Position numbers and translations under genes: made by a program. The notes beneath the pieces are model-generated. The model saw only the letters and a program-made list of their open reading frames with translations. It was not told the DNA's origin and did not search any database. A stretch of 42,623 nucleotides of DNA from assembly GCA_030655075.1 (NCBI GenBank), contig JAURWE010000098.1, forward strand, positions 1 to 42,623, written 5' to 3'. This DNA is from Pararhizobium sp. Lineage in GTDB: Bacteria > Pseudomonadota > Alphaproteobacteria > Rhizobiales > Rhizobiaceae. Position 1 is the stretch's first letter. The number at the start of each line of letters is the position of its first letter. Positions 7,970-16,749 of this stretch are shown here, piece by piece.

Positions 7970-9238
7970 GTGAACCACTTCGAATATCGCGACGGCGTCC
8001 TGCACGCCGAGAACGTCCCCGTTCCAGAGATCGCGCGGGCCGTCGGCACGCCCTTCTACTGCTACTCGACCGCCACGCTGGAGCGCCATTACACGGTGTT
8101 TTCCAAGGCGTTTTCCGATATCGACGCCATGGTCTGCTACGCCATGAAGGCCAATTCGAACCAGGCCGTGCTGAAGACGCTGGCGCGTCTCGGCGCCGGG
8201 GTTGACGTCGTCTCGGAGGGTGAGCTGCGCCGGGCGCTGGCCGCCGGCATTCCGGCAAACCGCATCATGTTTTCCGGCGTCGGCAAGACGCCGCGCGAGA
8301 TGGATCTCGGCCTTGAAGCCGGCATCTACTGCTTCAACGTCGAATCCGAGCCGGAACTCGAACTTCTCAACGCCCGGGCGCTGCGCGCCGGCAAGCAGGC
8401 GCATGTGTCCTTTCGCATCAACCCGGATGTCGATGCCCGCACCCATGCGAAGATCTCGACGGGCAAGAAGGAGAACAAATTCGGTATCGCCTACGAGCGT
8501 GCCCGTCCGGTCTATGCCCATGCGGCGACGCTTGCGGGCATCAGGGTCACCGGCATCGACATGCACATCGGCAGCCAGATCACCGAGCTGCAGCCCTTCG
8601 ACGAAGCCTTCAAGCTGCTGCGCGAACTGGTCGAAGTGCTGCGCACCGACGGCCACACGATCGATCACGTCGATATCGGCGGCGGCCTCGGCATTCCCTA
8701 CAAGGAAGACAACAACCCGCCGCCGCTGCCCGATGCCTATGCCGAAATCGTCAAGAACCAGCTGCGCGGCCTCAACTGCAAGCTGGTGACAGAGCCCGGC
8801 CGCCTGATCGTCGGCAATGCCGGAATCCTCGTCACCGAAGTCATGTATGTGAAGGACGGCGGCGAAAAGACCTTCGTCATCGTCGATGCCGCCATGAACG
8901 ATCTGATCCGCCCGACGCTCTACGAGGCCTGGCACGAGATCCGCCCGGTGCGGATTTCCGCCGCCAATGCGCCGCGTATCAAAGCCGATGTCGTCGGCCC
9001 GGTCTGCGAGACCGGCGACTATCTGGCGCTCGACCGCGAGATGGCCATGCCCAAGCCCGGCGACCTGATTGCCGTCGGTTCGGCAGGTGCCTATGGCGCC
9101 GTGCAGGCAGGTACCTACAACACGAGGCTGCTTGTACCGGAAGTGCTGGTCCATGAGGGACGTTTCCATGTGATTCGCCCGCGCACCAGCTACGACGACC
9201 TGATCGGGCTCGATTCCGTTCCGGCCTGGCTTGCCTGA
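7970..9238 (+). CDS. lysA: Diaminopimelate decarboxylase
   Basis: A 422-residue PLP enzyme that decarboxylates meso-diaminopimelate to lysine. The N-terminal TIM barrel carries the PLP lysine in CYAMKAN (Lys60), then GVDVVSEGELRRA, HIGSQI and the phosphate-binding glycines of DIGGGLGIPY. The C-terminal beta-domain has TEPGRLIVGNAG and the active-site Cys in GPVCETGDYLA. Length is standard. The frame starts with GTG at 7970; no ATG lies close by. It probably shares a transcript with lptM. Confidence 0.96.
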   Translation: MNHFEYRDGVLHAENVPVPEIARAVGTPFYCYSTATLERHYTVFSKAFSDIDAMVCYAMKANSNQAVLKTLARLGAGVDVVSEGELRRALAAGIPANRIMFSGVGKTPREMDLGLEAGIYCFNVESEPELELLNARALRAGKQAHVSFRINPDVDARTHAKISTGKKENKFGIAYERARPVYAHAATLAGIRVTGIDMHIGSQITELQPFDEAFKLLRELVEVLRTDGHTIDHVDIGGGLGIPYKEDNNPPPLPDAYAEIVKNQLRGLNCKLVTEPGRLIVGNAGILVTEVMYVKDGGEKTFVIVDAAMNDLIRPTLYEAWHEIRPVRISAANAPRIKADVVGPVCETGDYLALDREMAMPKPGDLIAVGSAGAYGAVQAGTYNTRLLVPEVLVHEGRFHVIRPRTSYDDLIGLDSVPAWLA

Positions 9239-9451
9239 GGGCGGCGAGAAAGGCTTTATCCCCCGGCGAGACACCCCTATGGCCAGCGATAATGATCACG
9301 TTTTCGTTGTCGCCCTCGCCTTCGCCACAAAGAATGCTATCCTCGTGCATCATCCGGGGTAATCCCGGTCCCCATGGCTGATGCCGCAGGGCCAGTGCCG
9401 CAGTACCGGCCGGTCATTTCATTGCGGGAAGGCAACGAGGAAGATCGACGC

Positions 9452-12163
9452 ATGACCGACGCCCCAAAGACGGCTGCCGGACCGTCCGCCCCACGGACGC
9501 CTCTCGAACGGATGCTGAGCCTGAAGCGCTTTCTCGCCCGCATTGTTCTCGTCGCCGAAAACATCATTCCGCGCAGCCTGCCGCTTGCGGGTGTTGTCCT
9601 TCTCTTCGTCTCCGTTTCGTGGTTCGGCCTCTTCCGGGTGATGCCGGCCTGGCTGCATGTGCTGGTGCTGCTGGGCTTTGCCGCCGCCGCCGTGTTTGTT
9701 GCCACCCGGCTTTTCCATGTCCACTGGCCGCAGGCCAGCGAAGCCGACCGCATGCTGGAGGAGCGCAACGCCCTGCCGCATCAGGCGATCGGTGTCCAGG
9801 AAGACCGTCCTGCCACCGGCAGCGCCTTCGGGCAGGCGCTCTGGCTCGAACACCAGAAGCGCATGGCCGGCATGATCGGCGCCCTTGAGGCCGGCACGCC
9901 GAAACCCGATATCGCCCGCCACGACCCCTACGCCCTGCGCGCCGTGCCGGTCCTTTTGGCGGTCATCGCCTTTGCCTATTCCTATTCCAACCGCGCGGGG
10001 TCGATTTCTGAGGCATTCTCGCTGCCTCAAGAGGTGTCGCAGACGCCCGGCCTGCGCATCGATGCCTGGGTGACGCCGCCAGCCTACACGGGCCGCCCGC
10101 CTGTGTTCCTCACAGCCCGCGCCGACGAAACCCCGGCCGCAGCGGGCGTCGAGGCGATCCGCATTCCCCAGTTCAGCGATCTGACAGTTCGTATCACCGG
10201 CGGTGGCGATGAGAGCGTCACCTACGATCTGTCCCGCGATCCTGGCGGCAACGGCCAGCCGATCGTCATTCCCGTCCAGGACCTGAAAGCCGGGGCTGGT
10301 GGCACCAAGACCGGCGAGGACACCCAAACGCCGGTTACGGATATAGCGGCGGCAACGCCCACCCAATCGCGCAACCATGTCTTCAAGATCGCGAAGGACG
10401 GCACGCTGAAGGTCGGCGGCCAGTCCTGGACCTTCGTCATCACCCCTGACACGGTTCCCGAAATCGCCTTCAACGGTATCCCGAAGCAGACGGTCAACGC
10501 CGCGCTGGAGATCGGTTTCATGGGCACCGATGACTACGGTATCCGCAGCGCCTGGGCCGAAATCAAGCCGCTCGAGGAAGTGGACGGTGCCAAGCCGCTC
10601 TACCCGCTGCCCGAATACAGGCTGGACCTGCCGCGCAGCAAGGGCGGCCGCGACGTCAAGGGCCTGACCAGCCGCAACCTGTCGGAACATCCGCTGTCGG
10701 GTAAAAAGGTCCGCGTCACGCTGGTGGCCAAGGATGCCGCAGGTCAGGAGGGCCGCAGCGCCCCGCATGACATGATCCTGCCTGCCCGCGCCTTCATCGA
10801 GCCTCTTGCCGGCGCGATCGCCGAACAGCGGCAGATCTTCGCGCTTGATATCAACCAGCTGCCGCGCGCCATCGAGCTCAACGAAGGCCTGATGATCCGG
10901 CCGGAAGACACCATTCCTAACCTCACACATTTCCTCCTGATGCAGTCTGTGCAGAACCGCATGAAGCTCGCCCGCAACGAAGAGATGTTGCGCGGCGCCT
11001 CCGATCATCTCTGGGAAGTGGCACTTGGCATCGAGGGTGGCGACCTGTCGCTGGCCGACCGCAAGCTGCGCGATGCCCAGCAGAAACTGTCGGATGCGCT
11101 TGAAAACGGCGCCTCGGACGAGGAAATCGCCCGGCTGATGGACGAGCTCAAGCAGGCGATGAAGGAATATATGGAGGCGCTGGCCCGCCAGGCGATGAAG
11201 AACCAGCAGTCGGCCCAGAGCCAGGTGCCGCGCGAAAATGTCGTGCGCCAGCAGGATCTGGAAAAGATGATGAAGCAGATCGAGGATCTGGCCAAGTCCG
11301 GCTCCCGTGATCAGGCCAAGCAGTTGCTGGCCGAAATGCAGCGCATGATGAACAACATGCAGGCCGGACGCCAGCCGCAACAGCAGCAGCAGGGCGAGGA
11401 AAACAGCGCCATGCGCGAGCAGATGGACAAGCTCGGCAAGCTTATGCAGGACCAGCAGAAACTGATGGAGCAGACCTTTGGCCTCGACCAGGCCATGCGC
11501 GACCGCATGCAGCGCGGCGACCCGCTAACCGGCGAAAACGACGAACTCTTCGGCCAGGACATGCCGCAGCAGCCGGGCGACAGTGGCGAGCAGCAGCAGG
11601 GGGAAAACGGCGAGAAGCCCGGTGGTGAGAACCCGACCGACCAGATGACCGCCGAACAGCTGCGCGACGCCCTGAAGAAACTGCAGGCCCAGCAGGATGC
11701 ACTTGGCAAGCAGCTAAGCGAAGTCCAGAAGGGCCTCGAAGGTATGGGCATCAAGCCCGGCAAGGGTTTTGGCAAGGCACAGGGCGAAATGAAAGGGGCC
11801 GCCGGCGCGCTCGGCAAGGGCCAGGGCGAACAGGCCGTCGGCGGACAGGGCCGTGCGCTGCAGGCTTTGCGCGAAGGCGCGCAGGACATGATGCAGCAGA
11901 TGCAGGCCCAGGGTGAAGGCAAAGGCCAGGGACAGGGCCAAGGTCAGGGTGTGCCGCAATACGGCCAGAACGGCCGCGACCCACTCGGCCGCAGCCGCCA
12001 GAATACCGGCAATCAGGATTTCGGCGGCAATGTCGAGATACCCGACGAAATCGACATCCAGCGTTCACGCGAAATCCGTGAACAGATCCGCAAGATGCTC
12101 GGCAGCAATGCCACGCCGGAACTGGAGCGCCAGTATCTGGAGCGCCTGCTCGACATTCGCTGA
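9452..12163 (+). CDS. TIGR02302 family (DUF4175-type) membrane protein
   Basis: A large protein of 903 residues from the ATG at 9452, which has AGGAA about nine bases upstream. An in-frame ATG at 9374 would add 26 residues but lacks a ribosome site. Transmembrane segments lie near residues 43-62, 66-87 and 155-175. A long extracytoplasmic region follows, and from about residue 560 the chain is rich in Gln, Met and Gly with predicted helices (KMMKQIEDLAKSG, QQQQQGEEN, GEGKGQGQGQGQG). It ends in a compact segment EIPDEIDIQRSREIREQIRK. This architecture is that of the alphaproteobacterial TIGR02302 family, whose function I do not know. The coiled, Q-rich part suggests a scaffold or envelope role, which is inference only. 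Confidence 0.85.
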   Translation: MTDAPKTAAGPSAPRTPLERMLSLKRFLARIVLVAENIIPRSLPLAGVVLLFVSVSWFGLFRVMPAWLHVLVLLGFAAAAVFVATRLFHVHWPQASEADRMLEERNALPHQAIGVQEDRPATGSAFGQALWLEHQKRMAGMIGALEAGTPKPDIARHDPYALRAVPVLLAVIAFAYSYSNRAGSISEAFSLPQEVSQTPGLRIDAWVTPPAYTGRPPVFLTARADETPAAAGVEAIRIPQFSDLTVRITGGGDESVTYDLSRDPGGNGQPIVIPVQDLKAGAGGTKTGEDTQTPVTDIAAATPTQSRNHVFKIAKDGTLKVGGQSWTFVITPDTVPEIAFNGIPKQTVNAALEIGFMGTDDYGIRSAWAEIKPLEEVDGAKPLYPLPEYRLDLPRSKGGRDVKGLTSRNLSEHPLSGKKVRVTLVAKDAAGQEGRSAPHDMILPARAFIEPLAGAIAEQRQIFALDINQLPRAIELNEGLMIRPEDTIPNLTHFLLMQSVQNRMKLARNEEMLRGASDHLWEVALGIEGGDLSLADRKLRDAQQKLSDALENGASDEEIARLMDELKQAMKEYMEALARQAMKNQQSAQSQVPRENVVRQQDLEKMMKQIEDLAKSGSRDQAKQLLAEMQRMMNNMQAGRQPQQQQQGEENSAMREQMDKLGKLMQDQQKLMEQTFGLDQAMRDRMQRGDPLTGENDELFGQDMPQQPGDSGEQQQGENGEKPGGENPTDQMTAEQLRDALKKLQAQQDALGKQLSEVQKGLEGMGIKPGKGFGKAQGEMKGAAGALGKGQGEQAVGGQGRALQALREGAQDMMQQMQAQGEGKGQGQGQGQGVPQYGQNGRDPLGRSRQNTGNQDFGGNVEIPDEIDIQRSREIREQIRKMLGSNATPELERQYLERLLDIR

Positions 12164-12198
12164 GCCGTCCTACGGCTCGGCTCATCAGAAAATCAGGA

Positions 12199-12558
12199 TC
12201 AGGCGGCGAGCGCCACGGCGACCGCCTTGCGGATATCCGGCAGGCTGAAGGGCTTCGACACCACATCGACGATCTTGCTGGCAAGGTCGTCGGCCCGCTC
12301 GCGCTGATCGGCATAACCGGTCATCAGCAGGATCTTCATCGCCGGAAAGGCACTGGCCGCCTGGTGGGCAAGCTCGATCCCATCCATCACCGGCATGCGG
12401 ATATCCGACAGCAACAGGTCGAACGTTCCCGTCTTCAGCTGGGAAAGCCCGTCGGCGCCATCGCAGGCCTCGACGATCTCGTGCCCGTCGAGACGAAGGG
12501 CGCGCGCTACGAAAATCCGCAGGGAATCTTCATCTTCCGTAATCAGAATTCTGGCCAT
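12199..12558 (-). CDS. cpdR: Single-domain response regulator, CpdR-like
   Basis: A 119-residue stand-alone receiver domain with no output domain. The acidic pocket is EDE (residues 8-10), the phosphoacceptor is Asp52 in LLSDIRMPVMDG, Thr80 is in LLMTGY and the conserved Lys is Lys102 in SKPF. The N-terminus MARILITEDEDSLR and the C-terminal ALAA resemble CpdR. In Caulobacter, unphosphorylated CpdR places ClpXP at the pole for cell-cycle proteolysis, and CpdR itself is degraded through its C-terminal Ala-Ala. The CpdR name is inferred from these features; another orphan receiver remains possible. It lies downstream of hpt with a 132-base gap. Confidence 0.72.
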   Translation of the reverse strand: MARILITEDEDSLRIFVARALRLDGHEIVEACDGADGLSQLKTGTFDLLLSDIRMPVMDGIELAHQAASAFPAMKILLMTGYADQRERADDLASKIVDVVSKPFSLPDIRKAVAVALAA

Positions 12559-12690
12559 TCAGGCTCCTCTCGGCACCAGCCCCATCCCGGATAAAGATCC
12601 GGCATCAGGCTGCTGTCCCTTCACTGCAGGAGGCCCCGGCCTCTCCGCTAAAAGACCAGAGTTTCCTTTGCGTTCGGTAAACGGCCGGGC

Positions 12691-13236
12691 CTATTCGGCG
12701 TCACCCGTCACCACCGCGACGAAAGGCAGCTCGCGGAAGGCGTAGGCCACATCCATGCCATAGCCGACGACGAAGTAATCGGGGCATTCGAAACCGACAT
12801 AATCGGCCTCCAGATCGATCTGGCGGCGAACGCGCTTGTCGAGCAGCACAGCGATCGTCACCTTGCGGGCGCCACGCTCGTACATCAGCTCCTTGGCAAA
12901 CCGCAGCGTCCGGCCGGACTCAAGAATATCGTCGATCAGCAGCACGTCACGCCCATGCACGTCGCTGTCGATGTCCTTGATGATCCGGACTCCTTGCGAG
13001 GCCGTGCCCGCACCGTAGCTCGACAGGGTGATGAACTCGACCTCCGGCGCCAGACCAACCGTGTGCAGGGCGCGGATCAGGTCGGCCGCGAAAATAAAGG
13101 AACCCTTGAGCACGGAAATGACCAGCAGATTATCAACCGGACCCTGAATGATGTCGTTGGCAAGTTCGATATTGCGGGCGGCGATCTGCTCGGCCGTAAA
13201 CAGCGGCTCGATATTTTTCCCACGGACGACCGGCAT
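12691..13236 (-). CDS. hpt: Hypoxanthine phosphoribosyltransferase
   Basis: A 181-residue type I phosphoribosyltransferase that salvages hypoxanthine (and often guanine) to IMP/GMP with PRPP. The PRPP loop is DVLLIDDILESGRTL. The flexible-loop region SSYGAGTASQG and the purine-binding part DYVGFECPDYFVVGYGMD match Hpt. Length is normal. The gene begins with ATG at 13236 and lies 50 bases downstream of the unrecognised membrane protein. Confidence 0.94.
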   Translation of the reverse strand: MPVVRGKNIEPLFTAEQIAARNIELANDIIQGPVDNLLVISVLKGSFIFAADLIRALHTVGLAPEVEFITLSSYGAGTASQGVRIIKDIDSDVHGRDVLLIDDILESGRTLRFAKELMYERGARKVTIAVLLDKRVRRQIDLEADYVGFECPDYFVVGYGMDVAYAFRELPFVAVVTGDAE

Positions 13237-13286
13237 GAAAGCGCCTCTTCAAAGAATGATGTTTAGAGGCAAGGCCGATAGCACAC

Positions 13287-13976
13287 TCAGACCCCGGGCG
13301 CACCCACCGGTGCCAGAGAAACCCGGATCTCGGGCTTTTTTCCGCCTGCATGCGGCAGGCGTGCGGAAAAGTAGGTGCTTTGCCCAGAACCGATCGCCAA
13401 GCCCTGTGGCGTCAGGCTGCTGGTCGACACACGTTTGCCGCCGGCCATGACATCGACCAGAACCTTCGGCATGGCCATCGGCTCCGACGTGGCATTGACG
13501 ACGCGGCCATAGACGGAGAGGACCTGCATGCCGTCGCGGTCGTCGAGCGAGGTCGAGATTCCGGCCACATGCAGACCAGTTGCTGCTGTTGGCTGCGCCC
13601 CGGCAATCCGCAAACCCGCAGCTGCCAATGCACCCAGAAACACACAGGCAAAGATCGAGGCGACAAGCGCCGCAAAGATGCGCGGCGATGCCGCCTGCAG
13701 CGCCTGCTCGGCAATGCCTACGACCCGCATCAGGCTCCGAATGACGAGACCGGCGCGTTGCCTCGACGCGGCCGTCTTCCCATCGGCAGGCCTGCGGAGA
13801 TTGTCGTTGAACACCGGATAGGTCCGGCGGGCACTGGCCGGTACGGTCTCGAATTCCACATCGACAACGTCGGGCCTGCGCACCGGTGCGCCGCGATGGC
13901 TGCTTCGCCCGGCAGCAGCCGGCGGCAGGACATCAACCCGCGCCGTTTCCTGGTTCTTGAATCGGAAAGCGCCCAT
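13287..13976 (-). CDS. Unrecognised single-pass membrane protein divergent from ftsE
   Basis: I do not recognise this gene with certainty. The ATG at 13976 (GGGG six bases upstream) gives 229 residues; an in-frame extension to 14045 has no better start. Residues 1-95 are basic and proline/arginine rich with an acidic patch (RRPDVVDVEFETV). A single transmembrane helix spans about 99-122. Residues 135-229 look like a small beta-rich extracytoplasmic domain (VLSVYGRVVNATSEPMAMPK, then IGSGQSTYFSARLP), similar in style to the FxLYD/DUF3426 tail of MJ0042 zinc-ribbon proteins. No zinc ribbon is present at the N-terminus. It is divergent from ftsE across a region with a CtrA-type box. Confidence 0.68.
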   Translation of the reverse strand: MGAFRFKNQETARVDVLPPAAAGRSSHRGAPVRRPDVVDVEFETVPASARRTYPVFNDNLRRPADGKTAASRQRAGLVIRSLMRVVGIAEQALQAASPRIFAALVASIFACVFLGALAAAGLRIAGAQPTAATGLHVAGISTSLDDRDGMQVLSVYGRVVNATSEPMAMPKVLVDVMAGGKRVSTSSLTPQGLAIGSGQSTYFSARLPHAGGKKPEIRVSLAPVGAPGV

Positions 13977-14069
13977 TGTCTGCCCCGACCGTTGCCATGT
14001 TCCGTTGCGTTTCACGCAGCCGGCAGACGCCAGACCCTGAAACAATCCTTTCCAAAGCGTAAAGCCGAA

Positions 14070-14077
14070 TGGTTAAC
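14070..14077 (-). promoter_or_regulatory. Candidate CtrA half-site (TTAACCAT)
   Basis: Read on the minus strand, 14077 to 14070 is TTAACCAT, the CtrA-binding octamer described in Rhizobiales and Caulobacter. It is in the divergent gap between the membrane protein gene and ftsE, 94 bases before the ftsE membrane protein's opposite start and about 149 bases before the ftsE start at 14226. A CcrM-type GANTC site (GATTC, 14228-14232) overlaps the ftsE start codon. Binding is inferred from the motif only. Confidence 0.5.
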
Positions 14078-14225
14078 GGATCGCAAACGTGCCGTGAAAC
14101 CGGCGTTTTCCTGTGGAATTTCTCGGCGAACGGATGCATTCGTGAACATGCATCGCCGTGTTCGCTGCTATGGTGCCGTAACCGAACGCATGCCGCGCGC
14201 GTCACGCTGGAAACTGGGCTGCCCC

Positions 14226-14885
14226 TTGATTCATTTTGAAAATGTCGGACTGCGTTATGGAATGGGCCCGGAGATTCTCCGTGACCTGACCTTCGACATT
14301 CCGCGCAAATCCTTCCAGTTTCTGACCGGCCCCTCCGGCGCCGGCAAGACGACTCTGCTGCGCATGCTGTTCCTGTCGCTACAGCCGACGCGCGGGCTGA
14401 TCCGCATGTTCGATCGCGACATCACCTCCATCCCGCGTGACGAACTGCCGATGCTGCGCCGCCGGGTCGGCATCGTCTTCCAGGATTTCCGCCTGCTCGA
14501 CCACCTGACCACCTACGAGAATGTCGCCCTGCCGCTCCGGGTGCGCGGCCGCGACGAAGCCACGTACAAGACCGATGTGCTCGAGCTCTTGAACTGGGTC
14601 GGGCTTGGCGAGCGCATCAACGTTCTGCCGCCGGTGCTGTCGGGCGGCGAGAAGCAGCGCGCCGCCATTGCCCGCGCCCTCATCGACCGACCGGAAATTC
14701 TGCTGGCCGACGAGCCGACCGGCAACGTCGATCCGCCGATGGCACGGCGCCTGCTCAATCTGTTCATGGAGCTGAACCGGCTGGGCACCGCCGTGGTCAT
14801 CGCCACCCACGATCTGTCGCTGATGGATCAGGTCGAGGCCCGCCGGATGATCCTGTCGCAGGGGCGGCTCGATATCTATGAATAA
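14226..14885 (+). CDS. ftsE: Cell division ATP-binding protein FtsE
   Basis: A 219-residue ATPase which, with FtsX, controls septal peptidoglycan hydrolases from the cytoplasmic face. Walker A is GPSGAGKT (35-42 counting from the TTG), followed by FQDFRLLDHLTTYENV, signature LSGGEKQRAAIARAL and Walker B ILLADEPTGNVDP. The frame is open far upstream, but family alignment puts the start at the TTG of 14226 (reading M/L-IHFENVGLRYG). ATG at 14190 would add 12 residues. The coding end overlaps ftsX by eight bases, so the two are translationally coupled. The CtrA-type box upstream fits cell-cycle control. Confidence 0.94.
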   Translation: MIHFENVGLRYGMGPEILRDLTFDIPRKSFQFLTGPSGAGKTTLLRMLFLSLQPTRGLIRMFDRDITSIPRDELPMLRRRVGIVFQDFRLLDHLTTYENVALPLRVRGRDEATYKTDVLELLNWVGLGERINVLPPVLSGGEKQRAAIARALIDRPEILLADEPTGNVDPPMARRLLNLFMELNRLGTAVVIATHDLSLMDQVEARRMILSQGRLDIYE

Positions 14886-15885
14886 GCCCCCGGTCCAGAC
14901 ACAGAAACCAGCAGAGCTTCCCGGCCGCAAGACCGAAATGCGCGTTCGCGCCACCGGGCCGATCGTGCCCTCCTCCAATGTCTCCGGCAATGCGCTGATG
15001 CTCGTGATCGCCATCATGGCCTTTCTCGCCTGCCTGACGCTCGGCGGCGTCAGCATGGTGCGCGCCACCGCCCAGAGCTGGCAGAGCCAGATTTCCCGCG
15101 AGATCACCATCCAGATCAAACCGGACGAAACCCTCGACATGGAAAAGGCGCTGGTCGATGCGCGCACTCTGGCGCTCGGCTTCGACGGAACCACCGATGG
15201 CCAGATCGTCGACCGGGCAGCGACAGCGCGCCTGCTCGAGCCCTGGCTCGGCGAAGGCCTCGACCTCGACGACCTGCCGGTCCCGCGTCTGGTCATCATC
15301 AGCATCGACGAGACCAGCCCGCCGGATTTCGCCGCCATGCGCGCAGCCCTTGCCGAAAAACTGCCGCAGGCCTTTCTCGACGACCACCGCACCTGGGTCG
15401 ACCGGCTGATCGCCATGGCCAACACGACCGCGCTGATCGGCACCGGCATTCTCGTTCTGGTCTTTGCCGCCATGGTGCTGACCGTCATCTTCGCCACGCG
15501 CGGCGCCCTTTCGGGCAACCGACACATCGTCGAGGTGCTGCATTTCGTCGGCGCCGAAGCAGGTTTTGTCGCCTCGGAGTTCCAGAAACATTTTTTGAAG
15601 ATCAGCCTCAAGGGCGCGTTTGCTGGCGGCCTGCTCGCCTGCTTGTGTTTTCTTGCCGCCGGCATCTGGCAGAACCGGACGTTGGCGACGCCGCAAAGCG
15701 ACCAGGCGGCCGCGCTGTTCGGCACGTTCACCATCGGCTATGGTGGCTATCTCGGGATCGTCGCTACCATCATCGTCATAGCGGTCCTGACGACGCTGAC
15801 GGCACGGTTCACGGTCATGCGCACGATCTACGAAATCGACCTGATCCGCTCCGATCCGGCCCGCTCCGAAGGGCTGCAAAATTAA
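14878..15885 (+). CDS. ftsX: Cell division protein FtsX (permease-like)
   Basis: A 335-residue partner of FtsE. It has a cytoplasmic N-terminus of about 40 residues, a first membrane segment near 42-64, a large periplasmic loop, and three further helices near 183-208, 236-262 and 285-308, the FtsX topology. Signatures are FASEFQKHFLKISLKGAFAGG near the third helix and FTVMRTIYEIDLI at the end. The periplasmic loop is expected to contact peptidoglycan hydrolase regulators. It overlaps ftsE and is followed 55 bases later by the YdcF-type gene. Confidence 0.92.
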   Translation: MNKPPVQTQKPAELPGRKTEMRVRATGPIVPSSNVSGNALMLVIAIMAFLACLTLGGVSMVRATAQSWQSQISREITIQIKPDETLDMEKALVDARTLALGFDGTTDGQIVDRAATARLLEPWLGEGLDLDDLPVPRLVIISIDETSPPDFAAMRAALAEKLPQAFLDDHRTWVDRLIAMANTTALIGTGILVLVFAAMVLTVIFATRGALSGNRHIVEVLHFVGAEAGFVASEFQKHFLKISLKGAFAGGLLACLCFLAAGIWQNRTLATPQSDQAAALFGTFTIGYGGYLGIVATIIVIAVLTTLTARFTVMRTIYEIDLIRSDPARSEGLQN

Positions 15886-15940
15886 GCGGGACAACCGCCG
15901 GAATCTACTCATCGCCGCAATCTCCGGCTATTGAAGAATC

Positions 15941-16669
15941 ATGATGGGAATCGAACGGCCTTCCCAGGCCACAGATTTGACGACAATGCGCGCGGACCAT
16001 GTGTTTTCGCGGCGCGGCCGCCTGCGCAAAACCCTGCGGTTCCTGTTCATTGTCGTGCTGATCGCCTGCATCTTTGCAGTGGCCGGTTTCCTGCAGTTTG
16101 CCGACCGTGTCGCCACCCTGAAGCCGCCTGTCAACCCGCAGGCCGATGCCATCGTCGTGCTGACGGGTGGGTCGCAGCGGATCGACCAGGCCGTCGAGCT
16201 GCTGAGATCGGGCGCCGGCAAGAAGCTGCTGATTTCAGGCGTTCACCCGGCAACGACCGGCAACCAGATCCGCCGCAACACACAGAGCTCGGCCAAGCTT
16301 TTCGAATGCTGCGTCGATATCGGCCACGATGCGATCGACACGATCGGCAATGCCAACGAGACAGCCCGCTGGATCCACGAGAACGGCTACAGCCGCGTGC
16401 TGGTGGTCACCAACAATTATCATATGCCGAGAAGCCTGAGCGAGTTGCGCCGCATCGACCCTGAGACCGAGTTCATCGCCTATCCCGTCGTCAATTCCGA
16501 CCTGCAGAGCAAGAACTGGCTGAACGACCGCATGGTGCTGCGCGTCATGGTGACGGAATATGTGAAGACCACCTTTGCCTGGCTGCGTCAGGCGACCGGC
16601 ATCTTTTCCGGCACCGGCCTGCGCACAGGCGCCTCACCGGAACCTGCCATCACCGAAAAACACGGCTGA
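15941..16669 (+). CDS. YdcF family (DUF218) membrane protein
   Basis: A 242-residue protein with one N-terminal membrane helix (about residues 29-51) and a DUF218 domain facing the periplasm. Signatures are ADAIVVLTGGSQRIDQAVELL, KKLLISG, GNANETARWI and VLVVTNNYHMPRS, which form the Rossmann-like fold of the family (YdcF, SanA, ElyC). Members act in envelope or vancomycin-tolerance phenotypes, but the reaction is unknown. There are two adjacent ATGs (15941, 15944). It lies between ftsEX and plsC in the same direction, which suggests an envelope role. Confidence 0.87.
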   Translation: MMGIERPSQATDLTTMRADHVFSRRGRLRKTLRFLFIVVLIACIFAVAGFLQFADRVATLKPPVNPQADAIVVLTGGSQRIDQAVELLRSGAGKKLLISGVHPATTGNQIRRNTQSSAKLFECCVDIGHDAIDTIGNANETARWIHENGYSRVLVVTNNYHMPRSLSELRRIDPETEFIAYPVVNSDLQSKNWLNDRMVLRVMVTEYVKTTFAWLRQATGIFSGTGLRTGASPEPAITEKHG

Positions 16670-16749
16670 GATTGCACACGCTCCGGGAGTTTTCCTCGCA
16701 GGAATAATCGTGTAGGCAACCTGTGCCCGTTTCCTTCGAAGGCCTGAAA

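Noticed and set aside
9419..11380. A 653-codon open frame on the minus strand inside the TIGR02302 gene
   Set aside because: Antisense to a recognised gene with membrane helices and a ribosome site. The product is rich in His, Gln, Arg and Gly from mirrored codons and has no domain I recognise.
12162..12178. Terminator after the TIGR02302 gene (GAGCCG, TCCTA, CGGCTC)
   Set aside because: The six-base hairpin overlaps the stop codon and has no T-run on either strand, so support is too weak.
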